Positions 7,266 through 14,364 of a stretch of DNA of 16,162 nt are shown here, in pieces. Under the pieces are notes generated by a model, which saw only the letters and a list, made by a program, of their open reading frames with translations, was not told where the DNA came from and did no database searches. This DNA comes from an uncultured Angelakisella sp. (GTDB lineage: Bacteria > Bacillota > Clostridia > Oscillospirales > Ruminococcaceae). Every line of letters starts with the position of its first letter. Positions within the stretch are counted from its first letter, which is position 1. The stretch spans positions 1 to 16,162 of the forward strand of contig CAJFUT010000092.1 in NCBI GenBank assembly GCA_904420255.1, given 5' to 3'. The position numbers and the translations under genes were made by a program.

Positions 7266-7301
7266 CCGTTGAGTGATATAGCAGCAAAAGGAGGAAGTTC
7301 C

Positions 7302-7802
7302 ATGGTAACCATTATGCGTATTGACGACCGCCTGGTCCACGGGCAGATTGTCACCATGTGGCTCAGCGAGGCGGATGCCAAGCTGATTGTCGTGGCTGAC
7401 GACCTGGCGGCGGGGGATGCTATGCAGCAGATGATCCTGAAGATGGGGGTTCCGGCTGGGGTCACGCTGAAGGTTCTTTCCCTGGCGGACGCGTATGCCT
7501 TTGTGGAAAGCCCCCAGGGACGGGCGGAGAATATTCTGCTTCTGGTGCGCAGTCCTCAGTCGGCCAAAGCGTTTCTGGAGCTGGGTTTTCAGATCGGCAC
7601 CATAAACCTGGGCAACATCAGCAACCGCGCCACCCGGGGCGGGGAAAAGCGGGTGCGGGTTCAGCTGAATCTGTGGCCGCTGCCTGAGGACGTCCGCACG
7701 CTGCGGGAGATTGCCGCCATGGGCATGCGCCTGGAGTCCAGGGCAGTACCCAGCGACAAATCCCAGGATGTGATCCCACTGCTGGCAAAGCACTTCCAAT
7801 AA
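7302..7802 (+). CDS. PTS system mannose/fructose/sorbose-family IIB component
   Basis: 166 residues, the normal length of a free-standing mannose-family IIB. The active-site segment RIDDRLVHGQIV carries the phosphorylated histidine at His13. IIB receives phosphate from IIA and passes it to the substrate entering through IIC-IID; it is cytoplasmic. The frame is open from 7203, but ATG 7302 has AAAGGAGG 7 bases upstream and matches the family N-terminus. It is followed by IIC after 27 bases. The matching IIA is encoded at the far end of the operon (11473-11874), so the permease is complete but split. Substrate is unknown; family members take hexoses, hexosamines, and amino-sugar conjugates. Confidence 0.93.
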   Translation: MVTIMRIDDRLVHGQIVTMWLSEADAKLIVVADDLAAGDAMQQMILKMGVPAGVTLKVLSLADAYAFVESPQGRAENILLLVRSPQSAKAFLELGFQIGTINLGNISNRATRGGEKRVRVQLNLWPLPEDVRTLREIAAMGMRLESRAVPSDKSQDVIPLLAKHFQ

Positions 7803-7829
7803 CTTAGACAGAAAAAGGAGGAAGACACT

Positions 7830-8606
7830 GTGACCATTACGTTGATGCAGGCCTTTTTGGTGTCCTGTGTAGTTTGGATCGGCTTTCAGGATAGAGCCCT
7901 TCTGTCCATGTTCCTCTACCGTCCCATTGTGGTGGGCCCTCTGGTTGGATTGATCCTGGGGGATCTGACCACTGGCCTGGAGGTAGGCGTTTCGGTGGAG
8001 CTGATGTTCCTGGCCGTGGTTTGGGTCGGCTCTGCCATTCCCCCGGATGAAACCATCAGCACTGCCATCGCGGCGGCTCTGGCCATCGCCGCGGGAGGAC
8101 GGGTGGACATCGGCATCGCCACCGCCCTGCCCATCGCCATCATCGGGCAGATGGGGCGCTATGCCCGCCACGCCATTTTCCTCATCACCGGCAGAGCCCT
8201 GGAGAAATCGGTGGAGAAGCTCTCCACCACCGGCATCATCCTCAACGCTACTATCTGGCCTTCCATCCTGAACTGGTTCATCTTCGGCCTGCCCACCTTC
8301 CTGGCGGTGTATTACGGGGTAGACGCCGTTCAAGCGATCATCGATTTCATTCCGCAGCAGGTAGTCACCGGCCTGTCGGTGGGCGGCGGCATGATCGGCG
8401 CCGTGGGTATTGCCCAGCTCCTCCGCTCGATTCAGACCAAAAACGTCTGGCCTTATTTCTTCCTGGGTTTTGCTCTGGCGGCCTATTTGGGAGTCAATAT
8501 GGTGGGCGTCGCCCTGGCAGCGGGAATCTGCGTTGCCTTTAAGTTTTACCAGATGCGCAGCGAAATGAAGCGGGCCAAGGCCCTTGGCATCGAATATGAG
8601 CCGTGA
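7830..8606 (+). CDS. PTS system mannose/sorbose-family IIC component
   Basis: 258 residues, strongly hydrophobic, with the family core RPIVVGPLVGLILGDLTTGL followed by a VSVELMFLAVVWVGSAIPPDE-type loop (about residues 31-75). It forms part of the membrane channel with IID. Translation starts at GTG 7830, with AAAAAGGAGG 7 bases before it; there is no closer ATG that keeps the conserved N-terminus. Its TGA is followed at once by an ATG (8607) that is not used as the IID start in my reading. About seven to eight hydrophobic segments can be seen, and the C-terminal tail is charged. Confidence 0.93.
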   Translation: MTITLMQAFLVSCVVWIGFQDRALLSMFLYRPIVVGPLVGLILGDLTTGLEVGVSVELMFLAVVWVGSAIPPDETISTAIAAALAIAAGGRVDIGIATALPIAIIGQMGRYARHAIFLITGRALEKSVEKLSTTGIILNATIWPSILNWFIFGLPTFLAVYYGVDAVQAIIDFIPQQVVTGLSVGGGMIGAVGIAQLLRSIQTKNVWPYFFLGFALAAYLGVNMVGVALAAGICVAFKFYQMRSEMKRAKALGIEYEP

Positions 8607-8639
8607 ATGACGGACATCTCAGGAAAGGAGCAGGAAGAT

Positions 8640-9500
8640 ATGTTGGAAAATAAAAATGAGATCCAGCTTCCGCCCGAAAAGGAGGCCAGGAAGCTCACCA
8701 AAAAGGACCTGTGGCGGATCTACTGGTACGGGATGTCCATCGAAAGCGGCTGCAACTATAAAAACCAGGAGGCGCCGGGTTTTACCCAAGCTCTCATCCC
8801 CTGCATCGAGAAGGTCTATGACAACGACGAGGACAAGCGGGAGGCCTACCGCCGCCACACGGAGTTCTTCAACACCGAGAGTAAAACCGCCTCTCTGGCG
8901 GTGGGCATCTCTGCGGCTATGGAGGAGCGGAATGCCCTCTATGGGGACATCAACCCGGATTCCATCAACGCCATGAAGGTTTCCCTCATGGGCCCTCTGG
9001 CCGGCATCGGCGATTCTCTGATCCACGGTACCGCCCGGCCGATCTTTGCCGGCATCGCCTGTTCCATCGCCATGGCCAGTCAGTACACCAGCCTGGCCGG
9101 TACCCTCCTGTTCGTGCTGGCCATGTCCATTATCTGCTTCGGCGTGCGGTATATCGGCATCTTTAAGGGCTACGAAAAAGGAGTGGAATTTGTCGCCAAT
9201 ATGCAGAGCGGAGGCTACCTCACCATGCTCACCACTCTGGCGGGGATCGCGGCCTTTGTGGTGTGCGGGGGCTTCATTCCCTCTCTTATCTCCATCAACC
9301 TGGCCATTGAATATGCCGCAGGAGATTCGGTCATCAACCTTCAGGAAATGCTCAACGGACTGGTGCCCAGCCTGCTGCCGCTGCTGTTTACCATGCTGAT
9401 GTATTGGCTTATGACCAAAAAGAAGGTTCCGATTGTGCCTTTGATGTTTGGCACCCTGATTTTTGGCATCATTGCGGTATACCTGGGAATTCTGGGATGA
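8640..9500 (+). CDS. PTS system mannose/sorbose-family IID component
   Basis: 286 residues. It shows the IID signatures CNYKNQEAPGFTQALIP (about 39-55), HTEFFNTES (about 76-84) and KVSLMGPLAGIGDSLIHGT (about 117-135), with C-terminal hydrophobic helices. In the third block many family members have an aromatic residue where this one has Ile-His, which may relate to substrate choice. The start is set at 8640, where AAAGGAG lies 9 bases upstream. An in-frame ATG at 8607, directly after the IIC stop, lacks a ribosome binding site. The stop overlaps an ATGA at 9497, a possible alternative start of the next gene. Confidence 0.92.
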   Translation: MLENKNEIQLPPEKEARKLTKKDLWRIYWYGMSIESGCNYKNQEAPGFTQALIPCIEKVYDNDEDKREAYRRHTEFFNTESKTASLAVGISAAMEERNALYGDINPDSINAMKVSLMGPLAGIGDSLIHGTARPIFAGIACSIAMASQYTSLAGTLLFVLAMSIICFGVRYIGIFKGYEKGVEFVANMQSGGYLTMLTTLAGIAAFVVCGGFIPSLISINLAIEYAAGDSVINLQEMLNGLVPSLLPLLFTMLMYWLMTKKKVPIVPLMFGTLIFGIIAVYLGILG

Positions 9501-9535
9501 CCGGGCTGGCAGAAGGGGCAAGGTGTAGAACCTCT

Positions 9536-10264
9536 ATGATAATTGATTACCATGCCCATGTGAAAAGGGACCGGCGGACAGGAAAATATCTGCTGCCGGA
9601 GCTGCTGGAGGACATGGAGCAAAACGGTGTCAGCCAAAGACTGGTGTCGGCCATGGAGGGGGCGTCCATTTCCGCGCAGAATGATGCTGTGGCGGAAATG
9701 GTGCGCCGCTTCCCCCAAAAGCTTGTGGGCTGCGCTGTCATTAACCCAAAGGAGGACGGCGCGGCGGAGGAGATGGAGCGGGTGTCGGCCCTGAAGGAAT
9801 TCCGGGCGGTGGAGCTGGATTCCTTTGAACACGGCTACCTGCCGGAAAGCTGTCCCCATGTGGACGAGATTCTGGCCCTGGCCCGGGAGCGGGAAATGCC
9901 GGTGAATGTCTACACTGGATCAGGCAGGCGTACCGCGCCCCACCAGTGGGGCTGGTATGCCAAGCGTCACCCGAAGGTGAGCTTTGTCATGCTCCATATG
10001 GGCGGGGTGGATTTCGGATACAGCTGTGTGGATCTTGCGGAAGCCCTCCCCAATGTGTACCTGGAAACCTCGGACCAGATAGAGCTTCAGGTGCTTCGGA
10101 AGGCGTGGGAACACGTTCCCGGGGAAAGGATCCTTTTTGGTTCTAAATATCCGGTGCTTTTTACCCGCTGCTCCGCCATCACCTTCGATATGCTGGATCT
10201 AACATCCGCCCAGCGGGATCAGCTCTTTTTTCAGAACGCCCAGCGGCTGCTGAGGCTTTCCTGA
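9536..10264 (+). CDS. Diverged amidohydrolase-family protein, paralogue B, missing metal ligands
   Basis: 242 residues, clearly paralogous to the protein at 6431-7162 along its whole length (shared HGY, YAKRHPK, HMG..-FGY, ETS, LRKA, FG-.-.P blocks). It keeps DYHAH (Asp4, His6, His8) and His154 (LHMG), but the strand-5 histidine is Tyr126 (NVYTG) and the strand-8 aspartate is Lys204 (FGSKYP). A conserved Lys of paralogue A (GVKF) is Glu here (AVELD). It therefore probably binds metal differently, has a changed reaction, or is a non-catalytic partner. ATG 9536 is chosen by alignment to paralogue A, though its AAGGTG site is modest. The alternative ATG 9497 overlaps the IID stop (ATGA) and would add 13 residues by translational coupling. 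Confidence 0.82.
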   Translation: MIIDYHAHVKRDRRTGKYLLPELLEDMEQNGVSQRLVSAMEGASISAQNDAVAEMVRRFPQKLVGCAVINPKEDGAAEEMERVSALKEFRAVELDSFEHGYLPESCPHVDEILALAREREMPVNVYTGSGRRTAPHQWGWYAKRHPKVSFVMLHMGGVDFGYSCVDLAEALPNVYLETSDQIELQVLRKAWEHVPGERILFGSKYPVLFTRCSAITFDMLDLTSAQRDQLFFQNAQRLLRLS

Positions 10265-10306
10265 TGCCGTTTTAATTCTTGTTTTTTATAAAATAGTCAA
10301 AAGGTC

Positions 10307-10429
10307 CGTTGACAAATATGGGATTTGACGATTTGCCCCAGTGAGTTTTGCAAAGATGCCCCCTCAACCATCTGAGCTGTTCCGCCCGTCAAAGAAGGGC
10401 ATTCCCCTTCGAATCCTTGTTTGTCAACG
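10307..10429. repeat. 123-bp foldable element bounded by perfect 10-bp inverted repeats
   Basis: CGTTGACAAA (10307-10316) is perfectly inverted at 10420-10429; the pairing resumes inward at GGATT/AATCC (10321-10325 with 10412-10416). Inside are TTTGACG/CGTCAAA (10324-10330, 10387-10393, alternative to part of the previous stem), GAAGGG/CCCTTC around a 5-base loop (10394-10410), TTTGC/GCAAA (10332-10336, 10350-10354) and CTCA/TGAG (10363-10366, 10373-10376). The minus strand from 10387 to about 10361 reads GGGCGGAACAGCTCAGATGG, like a tRNA acceptor strand plus D-arm. It could be a small non-autonomous mobile element, a tRNA-derived relic, or a structured leader of the ADP-ribosylglycohydrolase gene. 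No target duplication is evident. Confidence 0.5.
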
Positions 10430-10450
10430 TCCCCGGAAAGGACCCATTCC

Positions 10451-11476
10451 ATGCTGTATGATAAAATATTAGGCAGCCTGGTGGCTGCGGCCTGTGGGGA
10501 CGCCATGGGCGCCGCAACTGAAAACCTGCCTATGGACGGCATCCTTGAAAACTTCGGGGGGCCGGTGCGAGGCTTTTTGAAGCCCCCTGCCACCGCCTTC
10601 GCCACTGGGAGTGAAGCAGGGCAGGTCACTGACGATTTCTCCATCACGTATCTGCTGGCCAGGAATATTGTGGCTGCCCAGGGAAAGGTGGACCGCCCCC
10701 TGGTGGAACGAACCCTGGTGGATTGGTCCCGGCTCCCCCAGTATTTTGAGCGGTTTGCGGGACCCTCTACCCGTGCCGCGGTACTGGCCCTCCAGGGACA
10801 GCCCCAGCCGAAGCGGAATATCCCGGTGGACAATGCCGCCAAGGCCACCAATGGGGCCGCTATGAAAATCTCCCCAGCGGGACTGATTCACCCTGGAGAC
10901 CTTGACGCCGCCATTGAGGATGCGGTGACCATCACCATGGTGACCCACGATAACCACCTGGCCATTTCCGGAGCCTGCGCCGTGGCAGCGGCGGTGAGCC
11001 GTGCGCTCCAGCCCGGGGTTTCCCTCTATGATGTGGTTCAGGCTGGATTTTACGGTGCCCGCCGGGGGGAGGAGATCGGCCGGCAGAGAGCCCATTTTGT
11101 AGGGGGGCCCAGTGTCCGGCGCCGGATGGATATGGCCGTGGCCATCGGCTTGGGCAGCGGTTCCCTGGAGGATAAAATGCGCGACCTGGCGGATCTTGTG
11201 GGCAGCGGCCTGCATATTTCGGAAGCCGTGCCCACCGCCTTCGGCCTTTTGGTGGCCGCCGGCGGGGATGTGATGGAAACGGTGTGGGCGGGAGTCAACA
11301 TTGGATACGACACCGACACAGTGGCCACAATTGCCGGTTCCATGGCGGGAGCCCTGGGAGGGATGTCCGCCATCAAGGGCGGGGAGGAATACCTGGCCAT
11401 TCTGGACCGCATGAATGATATGGACATTGGCGAACTGGCTCAGGGCCTTGCCGCCATAGGGGAGGCGCGGTTATGA
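10451..11476 (+). CDS. ADP-ribosylglycohydrolase-family protein
   Basis: 341 residues with the complete motif set of the ADP-ribosylglycohydrolase fold: GDAMG (16-20), TDDFS (60-64), THDNHLA (165-171) and GYDTDTVATIAGS (285-297). Thr60, Asp61, Asp62 and Asp287, Asp289, Thr290 are the expected ligands of the two magnesium ions, so the enzyme should be active. Characterised members cleave the N-glycosidic bond between ADP-ribose and arginine or similar groups; many bacterial members in sugar or nucleoside operons act on small metabolites instead. Being tied to a PTS by ATGA overlap with IIA points to a small N-glycoside or its phosphate as substrate here (inference). ATG 10451 has GGAAAGGA 8 bases upstream; the in-frame codon at 10421 lies in the inverted-repeat element and is not favoured. 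Confidence 0.9.
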   Translation: MLYDKILGSLVAAACGDAMGAATENLPMDGILENFGGPVRGFLKPPATAFATGSEAGQVTDDFSITYLLARNIVAAQGKVDRPLVERTLVDWSRLPQYFERFAGPSTRAAVLALQGQPQPKRNIPVDNAAKATNGAAMKISPAGLIHPGDLDAAIEDAVTITMVTHDNHLAISGACAVAAAVSRALQPGVSLYDVVQAGFYGARRGEEIGRQRAHFVGGPSVRRRMDMAVAIGLGSGSLEDKMRDLADLVGSGLHISEAVPTAFGLLVAAGGDVMETVWAGVNIGYDTDTVATIAGSMAGALGGMSAIKGGEEYLAILDRMNDMDIGELAQGLAAIGEARL

Positions 11477-11874
11477 GAAAGATCTTGGTGCTGACCCATG
11501 GGCATTTGGCGACCGGCGTCAAAAGCAATGCCGATCTTATTATGGGGGAGTTTGGCTGTGCCCATTATATCGATGGCTATCTGGACGGCCTTTCCCCCCA
11601 GGACGAGGTGGAGAAATGGTTTTCCTGCCTGGCCCCGGAAGACGAAGCCCTGGTTTTCACCGACTTTCTGGCGGGCAGCACCACCCAGTTGGTGGCGCCT
11701 TACATCGCCACAGGGAAAGTGCATATTGTCACCGCCTTCAATATGCCTATGGTGCTGGAGGCCCTGTCGGGAATTCAAAACGCCCCGGACCTGGCGGATT
11801 TTGCCCGGGAAGTGGTCCGCCTAGGGAGAGCAGCTCCCATCTATGTCAATGACAAACTTGCGGGAGGGGCATAG
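11473..11874 (+). CDS. PTS system mannose-family IIA component
   Basis: 133 residues, the size of a single-domain mannose-type IIA. The phosphorylation site is His9 in LVLTHGHLATG, which takes phosphate from HPr and gives it to His13 of IIB. TDFLAGSTTQL and HIVTAFNMPMVLE are the further family blocks. Its ATG overlaps the stop of the ADP-ribosylglycohydrolase gene (ATGA), so the two are made together. In most mannose PTS operons IIA is beside or fused to IIB; here it is more than 3.6 kb away from IIB with three other features between. It is followed by a strong terminator, so it closes the operon. Confidence 0.92.
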   Translation: MRKILVLTHGHLATGVKSNADLIMGEFGCAHYIDGYLDGLSPQDEVEKWFSCLAPEDEALVFTDFLAGSTTQLVAPYIATGKVHIVTAFNMPMVLEALSGIQNAPDLADFAREVVRLGRAAPIYVNDKLAGGA

Positions 11875-11922
11875 CTTTTTTCAGAAAACTCCTCCGCGGA
11901 AATGCGCTGCAATAGCCCCATG

Positions 11923-11963
11923 AAAGGAAGAAGCCTTCTGTTTTGCAGAAGGCTTCTTCCTTT
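11923..11963 (+). terminator. Perfect 18-bp stem terminator closing the PTS operon
   Basis: AAAGGAAGAAGCCTTCTG, loop TTTTG, then the exact reverse complement ending in CCTTT and followed by GTTGTC. The stem is perfect; the U-tract on the plus strand is short. It lies 48 bases after the IIA stop. The facing sigma-54 regulator gene ends at 12079, so it may also limit read-through from that side. Confidence 0.8.
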
Positions 11964-12078
11964 GTTGTCAGTTTAGGAGGGCGGAGGGCTGTAGGCCGGG
12001 AAAAGCGGGAGAGAATAGGAATGGTCTGACTATATGACGTCTTTAGAGCTTTGGTCAAACATGATCAAATGCCAGGCG

Positions 12079-14097
12079 CTAGTGAGGCAGAGCATCGGTT
12101 TTTATGGTGGCTTCACAGCCGCCTCTGGTTCGGTTGATTCGAATATATCCCTTCTCGGCCAGAGTGTGTAGGATGCTGCGAATGGTGCCGTCGGTGGCGA
12201 TGGTGCCTTCCTGGGTCAGAAGCTGGGAAATCCGGGAACGGCCAATTTTGGGGTGCTGCCGGATGAGGGTTAAAACCTGAAGCTCCAGGCTGCTGAAGGG
12301 CGGTTTATCCCGGGCAAGGTGCTTCAGCATATAACTGGGAAGATCTTGTGGGGTGAGCCGCTGCCCTTCCAGACGGACGCAGGAGAAGTATTCGCAAATG
12401 TTGTTTACCTCCCGGACATTGCCAGGCCAGTCGTACTGATGGAAAAAGCTTGAGAGCTCGGGCGAAAAAAGCTGGGAAAAATCTGGAAGTGGGGCACTAA
12501 AATGACTGCGTATAAAATATTCAAACAGGAGCGGAAGGTCCCCCTTCCGTTCCCGCAGAGGAATGGTGTCAAGGGGGGTGATGTTTAGTCGGTAGAAAAG
12601 ATCCTCCCGAAACTGGCCATCTTCGACCAGGGAAAAAAGATCCTTATTGGTGGCGGCGATAACTCGGACATTTACTGGGATGCGCTCGTGGCCGCCTACC
12701 CGCCGGATCTCATGCTCCTGGAGGACTCGCAGAAGGGTGACCTGGAGACTGGCGGGAGCATCTCCTATTTCATCGAGGAAAATGGTGCCTTCATGGGCAA
12801 TTTCCCAAAGGCCGTGTTTTCCTCCCTTTTTTGCGCCGGTGAAGGCTCCTTCTTCATAGCCGAACAGCTCGCTTTCAATCAGTTCAGGTTGCATTCCTGC
12901 AAAGTTGACAGCTACAAAAGGAAGGTTTCGTCGTGGAGAGGTGTTATGAATCGCCTGGGCCAGGATTTCTTTGCCCGTGCCGCTTTCTCCCTGAATCAGG
13001 ACAGTGGAATCCCGTTGGGCAATTCTCCGGGCCCGCTCCAGCATGGAGAGAATCCTCGGGTCTGCGGAAATATAATCGCAGAATTCGTAAGTAGCACTGG
13101 ACTGGGCGGAGCGCTTTGAGATGCGCAGGGCGGTTTCCTTTTTTGAAATATTCCGGCCGTCACTGACGCTTACCAGAAAGCACCGTTTGCCTTCAACCTT
13201 GGATATTTCGGTAGCGCTGATGACAAGGTCCACGCCATTTTTGTTAGTACGGATGCAATCTCCCAAAAGAATGGTGTCCAGATTGGCGTTGAAGCCGTTT
13301 TCGGCAAGAAGCTGGCTCAAGGAGCATCCGGATATATCCTGGCGCGGCAGCAGAAGAAGCCGGTAAAAATTTTTATTGGCGATATGGATGGTGTCGGGGT
13401 GGCAGACCAGGCAGGCTCCGCTTTCCATGTTGTCCATTACAGCCCGGACAATTTGCTGGTCACGGATGGACTGAGAAAGCTGGATGGTGGAAAGCTGCAG
13501 AAGCCGTGCGATGTGCTTGTTGTAGCCGGTAACCATGGAGGAGGCCAAAGTGACTGGCAGCTCCAGACGGATAATCAGTTCCAGGATGGTGGTGATGCTG
13601 ACAATGCGGTATCCGATGTCTACCACATGGGTTAGGTGAGGCGGCTGATGGGGCCAGGGTCCAAGAGTGATGCCGGTGGTGATGGATCGGTCGATGGGGA
13701 CCGCCCCGGCGGGGCCATATAAAGGGACGAAGTGAAATTGGTTGAAACCGATGGCCTGGAGTTCCTCGATGGCGGCCAGGGCCGTATCCTGGGTTTCATT
13801 GATCAGATAGACGTTGGTTGCGGGAGGCAGAAGAAAGATTTTGTCCAATTCGGCGTAATTGATGGCCCTTTGGCAGATGATGCTGTTGCCTGTGCAGCGA
13901 TAAAGCTCCTGAACAGCGTTTTTTACATTTTGGTGGGAAAACATCACAAGATCAGCTCGCAGCAAATCCTCGGGGGAAACCTCATGGAAACATTTGAGTA
14001 TCAGGGTGATATAGCCGCCGAAAACAGGCTCCAGGCAGCTTTGAATCACGTCCAGGGTGGCGGCTTTCATAGCCACCACCAACAGCTTTTTCTTCAT
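12079..14097 (-). CDS. Sigma-54-dependent transcriptional activator (PAS-like + AAA+ + winged helix)
   Basis: 672 residues. Residues 1-180 form an N-terminal sensor-like region (MKKKLLVVAMKAATLD start), 215-315 look PAS-like, and 340-575 are the AAA+ domain with Walker A GESGTGKE (370-377), the sigma-54 contact loop GAFTGA (417-422), Walker B TIFLDE (438-443), arginine-finger region REDLFYRLN and WPGNVRE (557-563). The C-terminus (about 604-660) looks like a winged helix (RSRISQLL...YIRINRTRGG) instead of the usual Fis-type helix-turn-helix. The ATG at 14097 has GGAGG 8 bases upstream; an in-frame ATG at 14112 contains that site and is rejected. It is divergent from an operon with a -24/-12 promoter, which it most likely activates. 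Confidence 0.92.
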   Translation of the reverse strand: MKKKLLVVAMKAATLDVIQSCLEPVFGGYITLILKCFHEVSPEDLLRADLVMFSHQNVKNAVQELYRCTGNSIICQRAINYAELDKIFLLPPATNVYLINETQDTALAAIEELQAIGFNQFHFVPLYGPAGAVPIDRSITTGITLGPWPHQPPHLTHVVDIGYRIVSITTILELIIRLELPVTLASSMVTGYNKHIARLLQLSTIQLSQSIRDQQIVRAVMDNMESGACLVCHPDTIHIANKNFYRLLLLPRQDISGCSLSQLLAENGFNANLDTILLGDCIRTNKNGVDLVISATEISKVEGKRCFLVSVSDGRNISKKETALRISKRSAQSSATYEFCDYISADPRILSMLERARRIAQRDSTVLIQGESGTGKEILAQAIHNTSPRRNLPFVAVNFAGMQPELIESELFGYEEGAFTGAKKGGKHGLWEIAHEGTIFLDEIGDAPASLQVTLLRVLQEHEIRRVGGHERIPVNVRVIAATNKDLFSLVEDGQFREDLFYRLNITPLDTIPLRERKGDLPLLFEYFIRSHFSAPLPDFSQLFSPELSSFFHQYDWPGNVREVNNICEYFSCVRLEGQRLTPQDLPSYMLKHLARDKPPFSSLELQVLTLIRQHPKIGRSRISQLLTQEGTIATDGTIRSILHTLAEKGYIRINRTRGGCEATIKTDALPH

Positions 14098-14158
14098 TGG
14101 GATTCCCTCCATTTATTGGGTAGATTGATTGGAACGAAAACAACCTAATATATCTTAA

Positions 14159-14188
14159 ATAATACTTTACATGAATAAACGATGTCAA
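14159..14188 (-). promoter_or_regulatory. Predicted sigma-70 promoter of the sigma-54 activator gene
   Basis: Minus strand TTGACA (perfect), 18-base spacer, TATTAT (5 of 6). It lies about 60 bases upstream of the chosen ATG, so the activator is made from an ordinary promoter while its target uses sigma-54. Confidence 0.6.
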
Positions 14189-14230
14189 TAGGAGGGGGAT
14201 TGAAAGTAAATCAGATGGTTTTTATGTAAA
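14166..14230. promoter_or_regulatory. Candidate upstream activator sites (inverted pair)
   Basis: TTTACAT at 14166-14172 and its reverse complement ATGTAAA at 14224-14230, each within a longer similar AT-rich stretch. They are roughly 90-155 bases upstream of the predicted sigma-54 start (about 14321), a normal distance for enhancer sites, and the left copy lies in the activator's own promoter spacer. AT-rich context makes chance similarity possible. Confidence 0.3.
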
Positions 14231-14294
14231 TAAATGGTATAAAAAAAGACAAAAAAGAAAAGCTCAGCGAGGCTGGCTCCCAACAATAAAAAGA

Positions 14295-14310
14295 TGGCAT
14301 AAGAGTTGCT
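14295..14310 (+). promoter_or_regulatory. Sigma-54 (-24/-12) promoter of the RraA operon
   Basis: TGGCATAAGAGTTGCT: the invariant GG (14296-14297) and GC (14308-14309) are separated by exactly 10 bases, with TGGCA and TTGCT both matching consensus. The start would be near 14321, some 44 bases before the GTG of the first RraA gene. The neighbouring divergent sigma-54 activator gives independent support. Confidence 0.8.
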
Positions 14311-14328
14311 TTAATAGTTTGCGCACGG

Positions 14329-14346
14329 CTTTTTTGTACAAAAAAG
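14329..14346. promoter_or_regulatory. Perfect 18-bp palindrome in the RraA operon leader
   Basis: CTTTTTTGTACAAAAAAG is fully self-complementary and sits between the predicted sigma-54 start and the AAGGAGG ribosome binding site (14349-14355). It could be an operator for a second regulator, or a weak hairpin affecting translation. Confidence 0.4.
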
Positions 14347-14364
14347 AGAAGGAGGAAGATATTT

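Noticed and set aside
7164..8333. 389-residue open frame on the minus strand opposite PTS IIB and IIC
   Set aside because: It is opposite two unmistakable PTS genes, is rich in His, Gln and Gly, and has no recognisable motif.
10307..10429. Functional tRNA gene
   Set aside because: A D-arm-like stretch on the minus strand and a TTCGAATCC on the plus strand look like tRNA parts, but they are on opposite strands. A possible GCA anticodon loop on the minus strand lacks a paired stem, and no acceptor stem closes.
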